Positions 14,258 to 22,856 of a stretch of 43,859 nucleotides of DNA are shown here, one piece after another (the first letter of the stretch is position 1; the number at the start of each line of letters is the position of its first letter). Below the pieces are notes generated by a model. The model did no database searches and was not told the DNA's origin. It saw only the letters and a program-made list of their open reading frames with translations. A program made the position numbers and the translations under genes. Source of the stretch: Mycobacterium sp. DL99 (lineage in GTDB: Bacteria > Actinomycetota > Actinomycetes > Mycobacteriales > Mycobacteriaceae); contig NZ_SJOM01000007.1 of the NCBI RefSeq assembly GCF_004762045.1, forward strand, positions 4,951,747 through 4,995,605, written 5' to 3'.

Positions 14258-15703
14258 TCAGTCGAGCCGCACGGCTTCCACCGTGAACGTCTGAATGCGA
14301 GGCGGATCCGTCGGAGTCAGCGCCAAGGTCACGTCGACCCGTCCGCGCGTACCCGTCATCCGGCAGACCGCCTCGGTCGGTGACCGCACCTCGATCTCGG
14401 TCTGGCCGTTGCGCTCGCCCATCGCCTCACGCGCGGCGGTGATCGCGGTGATCCGCTCGGCCAGTGGGATATCGAGGAGCACGTTGCCGGCGAATGCGGG
14501 TTCCCGCAGGGCTGACGGATCCGCGATGACACCCTCGACCAGATCGACGGCGGACCGCAGGTGCTCGGTGGCGAACGCCCGGTCAGGACCGGCCTGCCGC
14601 TGCCGGAGCAGCGCCTCGAGCGCAGCCCGCGCGGGTACCGCGACGGGGGCATAGGTGCCGTTGGCGAAGGCCACGACCCCAAGCCCACTGGATTGGTGCC
14701 AGCCCATGTACGAACCGAAACCGGGGTAGCCACCCGGGTGCTGGCTGATGGCTCCCACCGCCGGGTCGGGTTCGACGAACAGACCGTAGCCGTAGCCGGA
14801 CAGACCCCAGGGAAAGCCCTTGCTCATCAACCGGTTCCGGCCGTCTGCGTCGTCTACGACGTCGAACGGAAGCAGGCGGTGTGACTGCTGCATCTCCCGC
14901 CGGGAGGCTCGCGTGAGCACCGCATCGTCACCGTCGTCGCGCGGCGGAAACGCGTCGGCGAGCCAAGCGACCCACTTCGCAATGTCGGTCGCGGTGCTGA
15001 GCAGTCCCCCGATGGCGGAGAAACTTCCTGGCGCGGTGAACGACTGCGGTTCCCACTCACCGTTCGGGGTAGGCCGGTAACCCTGTGCCAGCCGCCCCGC
15101 CGGAACAGTGCGGTAGTCGTAGGTGGTGTCTGCCAGACCCAGCGGCAGCAGTAGCTCACTGGTCACGTAATCGATGAACCGCCCGCCGGTGACGGCCTCC
15201 AGAAGGCGGCCGAGGAGCGCATACCCGAGATTGGAGTAGGCAAAGGCGGTGCCGGGTGCATACGCGCCCCACACCGGGCGGCGCAACAGGTCGTCGAAAT
15301 CGGCCTGCGTCATCTCCTCTTGCCGGTCGGCCCAGGGATCGTCACTGGGCAGCCCGCTGCTCATCGTCAGGCAGTGGCGCACGGTAATTCTCGGCGAGTC
15401 GGCGGTGAGCCCGGAAAGACCTGTGGCCCAGGGAAGGTAGTCGATCACGGGGGCATCGAGACCGAGGGATCCACGGTCACGCAACTGCAGGATCGCGGCC
15501 GCCGTGAAGCTCTTCGACATCGATGCGATACGGAAGAACCGATCCGCCGCCGGGACAGCACCGGTTACGCAATCGGCGACGCCGCACCCGGTGAAGTGCG
15601 CCACCCTGCCGTCCGCGAGCACTGCGATCTGCAGTCCCGGGGCCCGCCCACTGCGGTGGAACTCAGTAGCGATGTCATCGACCACCGCGAAATCCAACTG
15701 CAT
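14258..15703 (-). CDS. Serine hydrolase of the beta-lactamase (class C-like) family
   Basis: 481 aa. The three active-site motifs are clear: SMSK (Ser61, Lys64), YSN (156-158) and HPGG (His322, HxG). They place it in the penicillin-binding-protein-like esterase/peptidase group (PF00144). No signal peptide is visible, so it probably acts in the cytoplasm as an esterase, amidase or aminopeptidase rather than as a resistance enzyme. A C-terminal domain of about 120 residues follows the catalytic part. Its start overlaps the permease stop (TGATG at 15701-15705), so a substrate imported by the permease is a reasonable guess. Confidence 0.87.
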   Translation of the reverse strand: MQLDFAVVDDIATEFHRSGRAPGLQIAVLADGRVAHFTGCGVADCVTGAVPAADRFFRIASMSKSFTAAAILQLRDRGSLGLDAPVIDYLPWATGLSGLTADSPRITVRHCLTMSSGLPSDDPWADRQEEMTQADFDDLLRRPVWGAYAPGTAFAYSNLGYALLGRLLEAVTGGRFIDYVTSELLLPLGLADTTYDYRTVPAGRLAQGYRPTPNGEWEPQSFTAPGSFSAIGGLLSTATDIAKWVAWLADAFPPRDDGDDAVLTRASRREMQQSHRLLPFDVVDDADGRNRLMSKGFPWGLSGYGYGLFVEPDPAVGAISQHPGGYPGFGSYMGWHQSSGLGVVAFANGTYAPVAVPARAALEALLRQRQAGPDRAFATEHLRSAVDLVEGVIADPSALREPAFAGNVLLDIPLAERITAITAAREAMGERNGQTEIEVRSPTEAVCRMTGTRGRVDVTLALTPTDPPRIQTFTVEAVRLD

Positions 15704-17121
15704 CAGGCCATCTCCGCTTCCATTTCGCGACGATCCTCGTCCGGTGGCGCCAGCATCAAGAAGTGGGTCTCACCACGCGGACGCAGGTAGAAGACGTAGT
15801 AGACCAGGGCAAGCACAACACACGCGCCTGCCACGACGAGGTCCGCGCGAACCTGTTGGCTCAGCACGGCGATCGACATGATGATCGCGACGATCGGCCA
15901 CAGCGGCCACAACGGCATCCGGTACGGGCGGTCCAGCTCAGGGTTGCGGAGCCGGCTCACCAGCGCCGATGTCGCGACGAGGATGAACTCCACGGCCAGT
16001 AGTGCTCCGGTCCATGTGGTCAGCGTGGCCACATCCGAGCACAAGATCATCACCGCCCCGCCGATCCCGACCAGAATCGTTGCCAGCCAAGGTGTTCCGT
16101 ACTTCGGATGCACCACGGCCAGCGCCCGGCTGATGGCGCCCGGCCACGCCATGTCCCGGCCGGTGCTGTAAAGGATCCGCGCGTAGTACGGCATGAGGGC
16201 GATGACGGCGTTGAGCACGGCCACCGCGATACCGAGGCTGATCACGGTGTTGAAGGTGTCGCCGCCGATCGCGGTCAGGACGTACTGCCACGGATTGTCC
16301 GAGTTCGACAGCTCTGAGAGGGAGGGGGCGGCGAGGGTGGCGGCGGCCACCGGGAAAACCTCGCAGGCGACAGCGACGCCGAGGGCGATGAAGACGGCGC
16401 GGGCGACGTTGCGGCGGGCGCCGACGGTTTCCTCGGAGAAGATCAGTGCGCCCTGAAAGCCGTTGTAGGCGAAGCTGCCGACCGCGATGCCCGCCACCAG
16501 TGCGCTGAGCGTGAGCGGGCTGGCGATGCCCTGAGCGTCGAAGACCTCAGGCCGCAGCAGGGTGCTCAACGGCCGCTGCACGTTGATGAATCCGAACACT
16601 GCTACCAGGACGACCGCCAAGATCTCCACGACGAGCAGGACGGTCACCGCGATCGCGTTGAGCCGGACGCCGAACAGCGCGATTACCGCACCGCCGATGA
16701 TGATCACGGCCCCGAGAATGTTCGCGTCCACGTTGACGATGACCCGTAGGTACTCCGCCATCCCCAGCGCGACGACGGCCGGGATGAGCACGGCCTGCAC
16801 GGGCCCGGTGATGAACATCGAGACGAATCCGGGGGCACGCCCCAGAATGCGTGCGATGAATGTGTAGTCGCCACCGGCGATCGGATAGGCGGCACCCAAT
16901 TCCGCCCAGCAGTAGGCCAGCGACAGGCCGAGGACTGCGGCGATGCAGAACGTCAACGCTGCGCCGGTGCCGTTCAGCCCGAAGAGCACGGGGGCGATGA
17001 TGAACGCGCCGGTCGCCGGGGTTGTCGCGGAGATGACCAGCGACGAGTTCTCCCACAGACTGAGGTCGCGTTTCAGTTCTTGCTTGTAGGCCCTGGGACT
17101 GCCGGGCTGCGTTTGGCTCAT
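15703..17121 (-). CDS. APC-family amino acid/amine permease
   Basis: 472 aa with 12 membrane helices. The N-terminal LSLWENSSLVISATTPATG, then AAYPIAGGDYTFIARILG and FSEETVGARRNVARAVF, are typical of amino acid-polyamine-organocation transporters. It probably imports an amino acid or amine with protons. It is the first gene of a two-gene operon with the serine hydrolase and lies 172 bp from a divergent TetR gene, which probably controls it. Confidence 0.88.
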   Translation of the reverse strand: MSQTQPGSPRAYKQELKRDLSLWENSSLVISATTPATGAFIIAPVLFGLNGTGAALTFCIAAVLGLSLAYCWAELGAAYPIAGGDYTFIARILGRAPGFVSMFITGPVQAVLIPAVVALGMAEYLRVIVNVDANILGAVIIIGGAVIALFGVRLNAIAVTVLLVVEILAVVLVAVFGFINVQRPLSTLLRPEVFDAQGIASPLTLSALVAGIAVGSFAYNGFQGALIFSEETVGARRNVARAVFIALGVAVACEVFPVAAATLAAPSLSELSNSDNPWQYVLTAIGGDTFNTVISLGIAVAVLNAVIALMPYYARILYSTGRDMAWPGAISRALAVVHPKYGTPWLATILVGIGGAVMILCSDVATLTTWTGALLAVEFILVATSALVSRLRNPELDRPYRMPLWPLWPIVAIIMSIAVLSQQVRADLVVAGACVVLALVYYVFYLRPRGETHFLMLAPPDEDRREMEAEMA

Positions 17122-17221
17122 GCGGCGCCTTTCTCATGGCCACCTGGGGGGCTCACCGACGGTGTCGGCGGTCCGGCCATACGAGCCGGACGGTGTGATC
17201 TTGGCGATACTTCCGAGCTGT

Positions 17222-17260
17222 GTCAACAGCGATGACAACTGCGATGTCTGCAATGTTGAC
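17222..17260. promoter_or_regulatory. Possible TetR operator between permease and regulator
   Basis: GTCAACA (17222-17228) and TGTTGAC (17254-17260) are perfect inverted repeats 25 nt apart, and GCGATG occurs twice between them. The site is 34 bp upstream of the TetR start and 100 bp from the divergent permease start. The wide spacing would need two dimers or looping, so confidence is modest. Confidence 0.35.
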
Positions 17261-17293
17261 TCCGCTTGCACAGATCCGGCTGTTCCACGTGCG

Positions 17294-17998
17294 ATGCTGT
17301 GGACCGTGGACCGCAGTCGACGAGCCCAGGGATCGCCCACCCGTAGCAACACTGTTCGGCTGGACCGCGCCGTGATCCTCCGAGCGGCTCAGGAGATCTG
17401 CGACCGCGACGGCTTGAGCGCACTCACTTTGCGGCGGCTCGGCAACGAACTCGGCGTCGACGCCACTGCCATGTACCGGCATTTCCGGGACAAGGCCGAG
17501 CTGATCTCGGCGCTGATCGACGACCTGTTCCGGCTGGAGGTGGACGAACCGGACCCCCAGGGGCACTGGCGTGACAATCTCCGCAAGCTGATGATCCAGT
17601 GGTGGCAGATCTACCGCCGGCATGAAGGCCTGGCCGCGGCGATGGCCGGTCAGCCCGACGACGAGCCGCAGCTGTTCCACCTCACCGAATGGACTGTCCG
17701 TGAGCTGATCCGGGCCGGAGTCGACGAGGGCGAACTCGGCCTTTACCACCAGACCATTTACAACCACACCGTCGGAAACGGCTTGGTCGCAGCTTTGTCG
17801 CCCTGGCTGACCGACACCGAGCTACGCGACGAACAGCGCAGGCACTACGCCGCGCTCGATCCCCGCCGCTTTCCATCGTCGGCCAGCGTTGCTCCGACGA
17901 TCTACCCGGACACCACCGAGGTCTTCGAGTTCAGCGTGGAAGTCCTGCTCGACGCCATCGAGAAACGCGGCCAGCTCGTTGCCCGGCAACGTGATTGA
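17294..17998 (+). CDS. TetR-family regulator
   Basis: 234 aa from ATG 17294; an in-frame GTG at 17306 is an alternative start. The helix-turn-helix domain is LDRAVILRAAQEICDRDG then LTLRRLGNELGVDATAMYRHF, the standard TetR pattern. The C-terminal part (WRDNLRKLMIQWWQIYRRH...) is of the TetR_C type that binds small ligands. Divergence from the APC permease suggests it controls that operon and itself, and may sense the transported compound. Confidence 0.88.
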   Translation: MLWTVDRSRRAQGSPTRSNTVRLDRAVILRAAQEICDRDGLSALTLRRLGNELGVDATAMYRHFRDKAELISALIDDLFRLEVDEPDPQGHWRDNLRKLMIQWWQIYRRHEGLAAAMAGQPDDEPQLFHLTEWTVRELIRAGVDEGELGLYHQTIYNHTVGNGLVAALSPWLTDTELRDEQRRHYAALDPRRFPSSASVAPTIYPDTTEVFEFSVEVLLDAIEKRGQLVARQRD

Positions 17999-18025
17999 GG
18001 AGCGTCGACACCCCGCACAACACGC

Positions 18026-18081
18026 CGAGACTGCGCACAGATCGCGATTCCGCGAGAAATCGCGATCTGTGCGCAGTCTCG
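18026..18081. repeat. Long perfect hairpin between convergent genes (family member 3)
   Basis: The two 24-bp arms (18026-18049 and 18058-18081) are perfectly complementary around an 8-nt loop. It lies between the TetR stop (17998) and the DUF5302 stop (18090). The arm shares CTGCGCACAGATCGCGATT with the repeat at 1407-1482. Position and symmetry indicate a bidirectional terminator. Confidence 0.85.
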
Positions 18082-18089
18082 TATGCGGA

Positions 18090-18260
18090 CTATCCGCTCT
18101 TGCGGCGAAATTCGCGGCGGTTCTCCACCGGGCCGTGTGCCCGCGGTTGGTTGCGGCCGCCGTCCTTGTGCGCCGCGCCTCCCGCCGACTGCGCCTTCTT
18201 GCGCTCCAGGGCCTCCCGGAATTTGCGCTTGTTGTCGTCTTCCGGTTTGTCGTCAGCCAT
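18090..18260 (-). CDS. DUF5302 family small protein (56 aa)
   Basis: ATG at 18260 to TAG at 18090-18092. The protein starts MADDKPEDDNKRKFREALERKK, then a His/Gly/Arg-rich middle (AHKDGGRNQP) and a basic end (NRREFRRKSG). The KRKFREALERK helix and basic tail match the DUF5302 actinobacterial family of unknown function. It is fully hydrophilic and may contact nucleic acid. It follows the PPOX gene on the same strand. Confidence 0.8.
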   Translation of the reverse strand: MADDKPEDDNKRKFREALERKKAQSAGGAAHKDGGRNQPRAHGPVENRREFRRKSG

Positions 18261-18324
18261 ACGCGGCAGCGTAGCCCGATTCCGATGCCGTAGTCACGCG
18301 CATTAGCGCGCCTCAGGCGGGCCC

Positions 18325-18768
18325 TCACCGCCGGCCCGGCGGCATCCCGTACACGTGCGTGATCGGCAGCGTCAGCAACACACGGCGATCATCGACCATG
18401 GCGCGCCGGTAATCGTCCCAATCCGGATGTTCACCGGCGATGTTGCGGTACAACGCAATAAGCCCCTCGACTGTGTCGTCGTCGGGCGCAGCAGCCGGCG
18501 GGGTGAGGATGGCGTCCCCTTCGGCGACCGCATAGGACCAGCCGTCATCGGAGCTGACATGGATGGACGCACGCGGATCCCGCCGCAGATTGCGGGTCTT
18601 GGCGCGCGGTTCGGTGATCGACACCTGGATCTGCACCGCGCGCGGATCGAAGTAGTAGGAAACATTGGACAGCTGCGGACGACCGTCCTGCTTGATCGTC
18701 GCAAGAACTCCCATCGAGTTGCCGCCGATCAAGGCCAGAAGCTTGTCGTCGAAAACCTGACGCCCCAT
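18325..18768 (-). CDS. PPOX-class F420-dependent oxidoreductase, Rv1155 ortholog
   Basis: 147 aa from ATG 18768, chosen because it gives MGRQVFDDKLLALI and the same length I recall for M. tuberculosis Rv1155; an ATG eight codons earlier (18792) is possible. The split-barrel flavin/deazaflavin fold shows GVLATIKQDGRPQLSNV, VSITEPRAKTRNLRRDPRA and DDGWSYAVAEGDA, and the family ending DDRRVLLTLPITHVYGMPPG. Rv1155 binds F420 and has been linked to reduction of biliverdin-like substrates. It diverges from the LCM methyltransferase with 31 bp between starts. Confidence 0.92.
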   Translation of the reverse strand: MGRQVFDDKLLALIGGNSMGVLATIKQDGRPQLSNVSYYFDPRAVQIQVSITEPRAKTRNLRRDPRASIHVSSDDGWSYAVAEGDAILTPPAAAPDDDTVEGLIALYRNIAGEHPDWDDYRRAMVDDRRVLLTLPITHVYGMPPGRR

Positions 18769-18799
18769 GTGACGAGCGTACGTCTTTACCATCGGTTCG

Positions 18800-19630
18800 A
18801 TGAGTGTGATTGACGGCAACACCCTCGACGGCGTCTCGGCGACCACGTTGTGGACCCTGAGCAATCGCGGCAGCGAGGCCAAGCGTTCCGACGGCGTGAT
18901 CCGTGACCCGTGGGCGGTGGCACTGCTCGACACGATCGACTTCGAATACGGCAAGTTCGGCAGGCACATGCAGGCCCATGCCCTGCGGGCCCGCGCATTC
19001 GACCTCGAGACCCGCGACTACCTCACGACGCACCCGAAGGCCTCCGTGGTGGCGCTGGCCGAGGGCCTGCAGACCAGTTTCTGGCGGCTCGATCAGGCCG
19101 GGGTGGCCGACGAATTGACCTGGTATTCGGTCGATCTACCGCCGGTCATGGCGATCCGGGAACGCCTGCTGCCCCATGATGACCGGATCGTGGCACTGGC
19201 GCAGTCGGCGCTCGACCGCAGTTGGATGGATCGGGTCGACGCAGGCGACGGCGTGTTCATCACCGCCGAGGGTCTGCTGATGTACCTGGAACCCGACGAT
19301 GTGCGCAGCCTGATCGCCGACTGCGCGGCACGGTTTCCCGGCGCCCGGATGATGTTCGACTCGATTCCGCACTGGGCGAGCCGCCGCACCATCAAGGGTT
19401 TGCATCTGTCGGACCGCTACATCGCGCCGCCGATGCCGTTCGCCCTCACTGCCGACGAGGGCCTGGCCATGGCCGGGACGGGACCGGGCGCCGTCGCCGG
19501 GGTGCGGTCGGCCCGCGACGTGGCGATGCCGCCGGGACGCGGCCTGTTCAAGCTGGCCGCCCAGCCATGGCTGGACCGGATCGGCCCGATCCACCGCAAC
19601 CGGCCGTCCATCACGGTGCTGGACTTCTGA
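18800..19630 (+). CDS. omt: LCM-family SAM-dependent O-methyltransferase (Rv1153c/omt-like)
   Basis: 276 aa. The leucine carboxyl methyltransferase fold is shown by SATTLWTLSNRGSEAKRSDGVIRDPWAV at the N-terminus and VVALAEGLQTSFWRLD (SAM loop). YSVDLPPVMAIRERLLP supplies the acidic ribose ligand, and GDGVFITAEGLLMYLEP follows. Mycobacteria have many such enzymes that methylate carboxyl or hydroxyl groups of small molecules or lipids; the substrate here is unknown. Position and strand fit Rv1153c. A paralog lies at 22006-22839. Confidence 0.88.
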   Translation: MSVIDGNTLDGVSATTLWTLSNRGSEAKRSDGVIRDPWAVALLDTIDFEYGKFGRHMQAHALRARAFDLETRDYLTTHPKASVVALAEGLQTSFWRLDQAGVADELTWYSVDLPPVMAIRERLLPHDDRIVALAQSALDRSWMDRVDAGDGVFITAEGLLMYLEPDDVRSLIADCAARFPGARMMFDSIPHWASRRTIKGLHLSDRYIAPPMPFALTADEGLAMAGTGPGAVAGVRSARDVAMPPGRGLFKLAAQPWLDRIGPIHRNRPSITVLDF

Positions 19631-19644
19631 CCGGCCGGGACGAT

Positions 19645-20601
19645 ATGGCTCTACTGAACCGCCGCCTGCTGACGGTGCTCGCCGCGATGCTGATCATTGC
19701 GGTCACGCCGTCGTGCGCGACGGAGGCGCGAACTACCGAGATTGCGGTGGTGCCCGAAGTGCTCACACTGCGCACGGTGACCGTCACCCGGTTCCACTAC
19801 CTGTCCGACGGACAAGCGGGCGGGCGATACCCCGACCAGAACTGGGCGGATCTGTATCTGCCGTCCGGAGCGCAGGCGTTCAATTCGCTCCCGCTGGTGG
19901 TGCTAATCCACGGCGGCGGGTGGAAGAGCACGATGGGTGCCGGCGTGTTCGACGGCTTGGCCCGCGAACTCGCCCGCCACGGCCTGGCCGTCTACAACAT
20001 CGAATACCGCCGGGTCGGATCGGGCGGTGGGTGGCCGACCACTTTCGACGATGTGGCTCGCGCCATGGACTACGTCCCCCAGGTGACCCTGCAGTACCCG
20101 CAGCTGGCCGTCGACGATGCCCTTGTCGTCGGCCACAGTGCGGGAGCTCAGTTGGCGGTGTGGGCCAGTACCCGGCACGACCTGCCCGATGACGAGGTCG
20201 GATCGCGGCCGCTCTTCCGGCCGACCCGGGTCATCTCGCTGGCCGGTCCGCTCGACATGGTGTACGCCGCCAACCACGGTGACAGGCACATCGCCGCGGT
20301 GCTCGGCGGCCGCCCCGCCGAGGTGCCGCAGCGGTACGCCTCAGTCGACCCGATCCAGAATCTCGACCCGAAGGTGCCGGTGATCGCGGTCCACGGAACA
20401 CTCGACACCGTTGTGGCACCGGCTAATTCGCAGCGCTACGTGGCAGCGCTCAAGAAACGCGGCGGTCGGGCCAGCGTCGAACTGCTGCCCGGCGAGAACC
20501 ACACGTCGATCATGTCGCCGCGCTCTCCCGCCTTCCGCCGTGTGCTGCACCTCATCACGGCCACTTCGAAGGCCGAACTGGACCAACTGCCGGTGAAATG
20601 A
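19645..20601 (+). CDS. Exported alpha/beta hydrolase (BD-FAE/lipase-like)
   Basis: 318 aa from ATG 19645, 14 bp behind the methyltransferase. The N-terminus is a signal peptide (RRLLTVLAAMLIIAVTPSC); the Cys could be a lipidation site but the lipobox is weak. The hydrolase has the oxyanion motif LIHGGGWKS, nucleophile GHSAGAQ, acid Asp in HGTLDTVV and base His in GENHTSI. This pattern belongs to carbohydrate or lipid esterases that act outside the membrane. It may share a transcript with the methyltransferase and the following DUF1697 gene. Confidence 0.87.
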   Translation: MALLNRRLLTVLAAMLIIAVTPSCATEARTTEIAVVPEVLTLRTVTVTRFHYLSDGQAGGRYPDQNWADLYLPSGAQAFNSLPLVVLIHGGGWKSTMGAGVFDGLARELARHGLAVYNIEYRRVGSGGGWPTTFDDVARAMDYVPQVTLQYPQLAVDDALVVGHSAGAQLAVWASTRHDLPDDEVGSRPLFRPTRVISLAGPLDMVYAANHGDRHIAAVLGGRPAEVPQRYASVDPIQNLDPKVPVIAVHGTLDTVVAPANSQRYVAALKKRGGRASVELLPGENHTSIMSPRSPAFRRVLHLITATSKAELDQLPVK

Positions 20602-20618
20602 CTGGTTAGGCTGGAGCC

Positions 20619-21134
20619 GTGACCCGCTACATCGCGTTCTTGCGTGGCGTCAACGTCGGAGGCGTCAACCTCAAGATGGCCGAGGTGGCGAAGGCCATGG
20701 AGGCAGCCGGGTTCACCGAGGTTCGGACCATCCTGGCTAGCGGAAATGTCTTGCTGGACAGCTCATCCAATGCCGAGAAGGTCCGAAGCACGGCCGAGCG
20801 TGCACTACGGGACACCTTCGGCTACGAGGCGTGGGTGTTGGTGTACGACCTGGCCACCTTGCAGAAGATCTCCGAGGGATACCCGTTCGAGCGGGAGGTC
20901 GCCGACCACCACTCCTACGTCACGTTCGTCAGTGACGCCGAGTTGCTCGACGAGCTCGCAGCCCTGTCCCCAAGCGACTGCGAGAAGCTGCAGCGCGGTG
21001 ACGGCGTGCTCTATTGGCAGGTGCGTCGGGCCGCCACGCTGGACAGCGCCATCGGCAAGACCATGGGCAAGAAGCGCTACAAATCCTCGACGACGACACG
21101 AAACCTCCGCACGCTGGACAAGGTGTTGCGCTGA
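20619..21134 (+). CDS. DUF1697 family protein
   Basis: 171 aa from GTG 20619. The N-terminal MTRYIAFLRGVNVGG followed by MAEVAKAMEAAGFTEVRTILASGNV is the signature of DUF1697, a small cytoplasmic alpha/beta family of unknown function. The conserved end RRAATLDSAIGKTMGKKRYKSSTTTRN is also present. It is 17 bp behind the esterase and ends 4 bp from the convergent isomerase-like gene. Confidence 0.88.
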   Translation: MTRYIAFLRGVNVGGVNLKMAEVAKAMEAAGFTEVRTILASGNVLLDSSSNAEKVRSTAERALRDTFGYEAWVLVYDLATLQKISEGYPFEREVADHHSYVTFVSDAELLDELAALSPSDCEKLQRGDGVLYWQVRRAATLDSAIGKTMGKKRYKSSTTTRNLRTLDKVLR

Positions 21135-21138
21135 CGCG

Positions 21139-21924
21139 TCACCCGCGCGAGCTTCGCATCCACCCCAGTCCCGCACTGGTGCCCGCGGCGGGGTGATACT
21201 CACAGCCCACCCAGCCCTCGAAACCGGTCTCGTCGATGACCGCCAGCAGGTAGTCGATCGCCAGTTCGCCGCTGTCCGGCTCGTGCCGGTCGGGAACGCC
21301 GGCGATCTGCAGATGCGCCACCCGGCCGGTCGGAATGTCCGACCGCAGCCGGACCGTCACGTCGCCTTCGCTGATCTGACAGTGGTAGAGGTCCAGTTGC
21401 ACCTTGAGGTTGGGCGCCGCGATCTCGTCCACCATCCGGTGGGCGTCGTCCTGCAGGCTCAGCAGGTAGCCGGGCATGTCGCGCTGGTTGATCGGTTCGA
21501 TCAGCACGTCGACGCCACGGCCCCCAGCCTGCTCGGCGGCCCAGGCAAGGTTGCCGCGGTACACCGCCCACCGGTCCGCGCGGTCGACATGGGTCGGGAC
21601 GAGGCCGGCCATCACATGCACCCGTGGGCAGTCCAGGGTCTCGGCATAGTTCAGTGCACGCTGGAATCCGTCACGGAACTCGGTCTCGCGACCGGGAAGC
21701 GAGGCGACGCCGCGTTCCCCGGACTCGAAATCTCCCGGTGGCGCATTGAACAGCACCTGACGCAGGCCGTTGGCGTCGAGTCGCCCGCGCAGTTGGTCTG
21801 CCGGGTAGGCGTATGGGAAGAGATACTCGACCGCCGTGAAACCGTCGGCGGCCGCCGCGGCGAACCGGTCGAGAAAAGCGTGCTCGACGTACATCATGGA
21901 GAGGTTGGCCGCGAAGCGAGGCAC
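21139..21924 (-). CDS. hyi: Hydroxypyruvate isomerase-like TIM-barrel protein
   Basis: 261 aa from GTG 21924, set by a GGAAGGAG ribosome-binding site just upstream; a longer frame from 21969 lacks support. The start PRFAANLSMMYVEHAFLDRF and the metal/catalytic segments VDVLIEPINQRDMPGY (Glu), VQLDLYHCQISEGD (Asp/His), and VGCEYHPAAGT (second Glu) match the Hyi/OtnI group of xylose-isomerase-like enzymes. These interconvert hydroxypyruvate and tartronate semialdehyde or related keto-sugar acids in glyoxylate use. No other gene of that pathway is in the window. Confidence 0.87.
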   Translation of the reverse strand: MPRFAANLSMMYVEHAFLDRFAAAAADGFTAVEYLFPYAYPADQLRGRLDANGLRQVLFNAPPGDFESGERGVASLPGRETEFRDGFQRALNYAETLDCPRVHVMAGLVPTHVDRADRWAVYRGNLAWAAEQAGGRGVDVLIEPINQRDMPGYLLSLQDDAHRMVDEIAAPNLKVQLDLYHCQISEGDVTVRLRSDIPTGRVAHLQIAGVPDRHEPDSGELAIDYLLAVIDETGFEGWVGCEYHPAAGTSAGLGWMRSSRG

Positions 21925-22005
21925 GGCAGACTCCTTCCCGATCGGATGATCAGCGGTTTTCGACCTCATGCCATCATGCGCTCGGGCTTCGGTACATTCG
22001 TGCCA

Positions 22006-22839
22006 ATGACGGGTACCTCACGCAAGGTGAGCGGTAACGCGCTCACCGGCGTCTCCGAGACCGCACTGATGACCCTGCAGGTGCGCGCTCACGAAGCGCG
22101 CCGCCCCGACGGTCTGATCGACGATCCCATGGCGGTGCAACTGGTCGACTCGATCGATTTCGACTTCGCCAAGTTCGGCTACACCCGCCGCCAGGACATG
22201 GCCCTGCGGTCGTTGCTGTTCGACCGGACCACCGGCCACTACCTGCGCGACCATCCGCGGGCCACCGTGGTGGCGCTGGCCGAAGGACTGCAGACCAGCT
22301 TCTACCGGCTCGACGCTGCCGACCTCGGACATGAGTTCCGTTGGTTGTCAGTCGATCTGGAACCGATGATCGAGCTTCGCAACAAACTGCTGCCGAAGCC
22401 CGACCGGGTCACCCAGTGCGCGCAGTCGGCACTGGACTTCAGCTGGATGGACCAGGTCGACACCGGCGACGGTGTCTTCATCACCACCGAGGGACTGCTG
22501 ATGTACCTGCAGCCCGCGGAGGCCATGTCGTTGATCCGTGCCTGCGCTCAACGCTTTCCGGGCGGACAGATGATCTTCGATCTGCCGCCGGCGTCCTTCG
22601 CGTTCCTGACCCGCAGAGGGATGCGGACCTCGATGCGCTATCGGGTGCCGCCCATGCCGTTCAGCCTGTCCCCCACGCAGCTGGCCGACCTGGTCAACAC
22701 CGTCCCCGGGGTGCGCGCAGTGCGCGACCTGCCGATGCCGCCGGGCCGCGGCAGGGTGTTCAACGCCCTGTTGCAGGCGCAGCACCTGCCGATCTTCGAC
22801 CCGGTCCGCCCGGTGGTGGGACTGCTGGAGTTCGGTTGA
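22006..22839 (+). CDS. LCM-family O-methyltransferase, second copy
   Basis: 277 aa from ATG 22006 (an ATG ten codons earlier is possible). It is a clear paralog of the enzyme at 18800: SETALMTLQVRAHEARRPDGLIDDPMAV, VVALAEGLQTSFYRLD, LSVDLEPMIELRNKLLP and GDGVFITTEGLLMYLQP correspond segment by segment. As I recall, M. tuberculosis has one such gene at this place, so this is a local duplication or a later loss in that lineage. It ends 17 bp from the convergent P450-reductase gene. Confidence 0.88.
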   Translation: MTGTSRKVSGNALTGVSETALMTLQVRAHEARRPDGLIDDPMAVQLVDSIDFDFAKFGYTRRQDMALRSLLFDRTTGHYLRDHPRATVVALAEGLQTSFYRLDAADLGHEFRWLSVDLEPMIELRNKLLPKPDRVTQCAQSALDFSWMDQVDTGDGVFITTEGLLMYLQPAEAMSLIRACAQRFPGGQMIFDLPPASFAFLTRRGMRTSMRYRVPPMPFSLSPTQLADLVNTVPGVRAVRDLPMPPGRGRVFNALLQAQHLPIFDPVRPVVGLLEFG

Positions 22840-22856
22840 ACCACCGGATCAGGCGA

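Noticed and set aside
14258..15703. Beta-lactam resistance gene
   Set aside because: The SxxK, YxN and HxG motifs fit the wider esterase/peptidase family. There is no signal peptide, and it is coupled to an amino acid permease.
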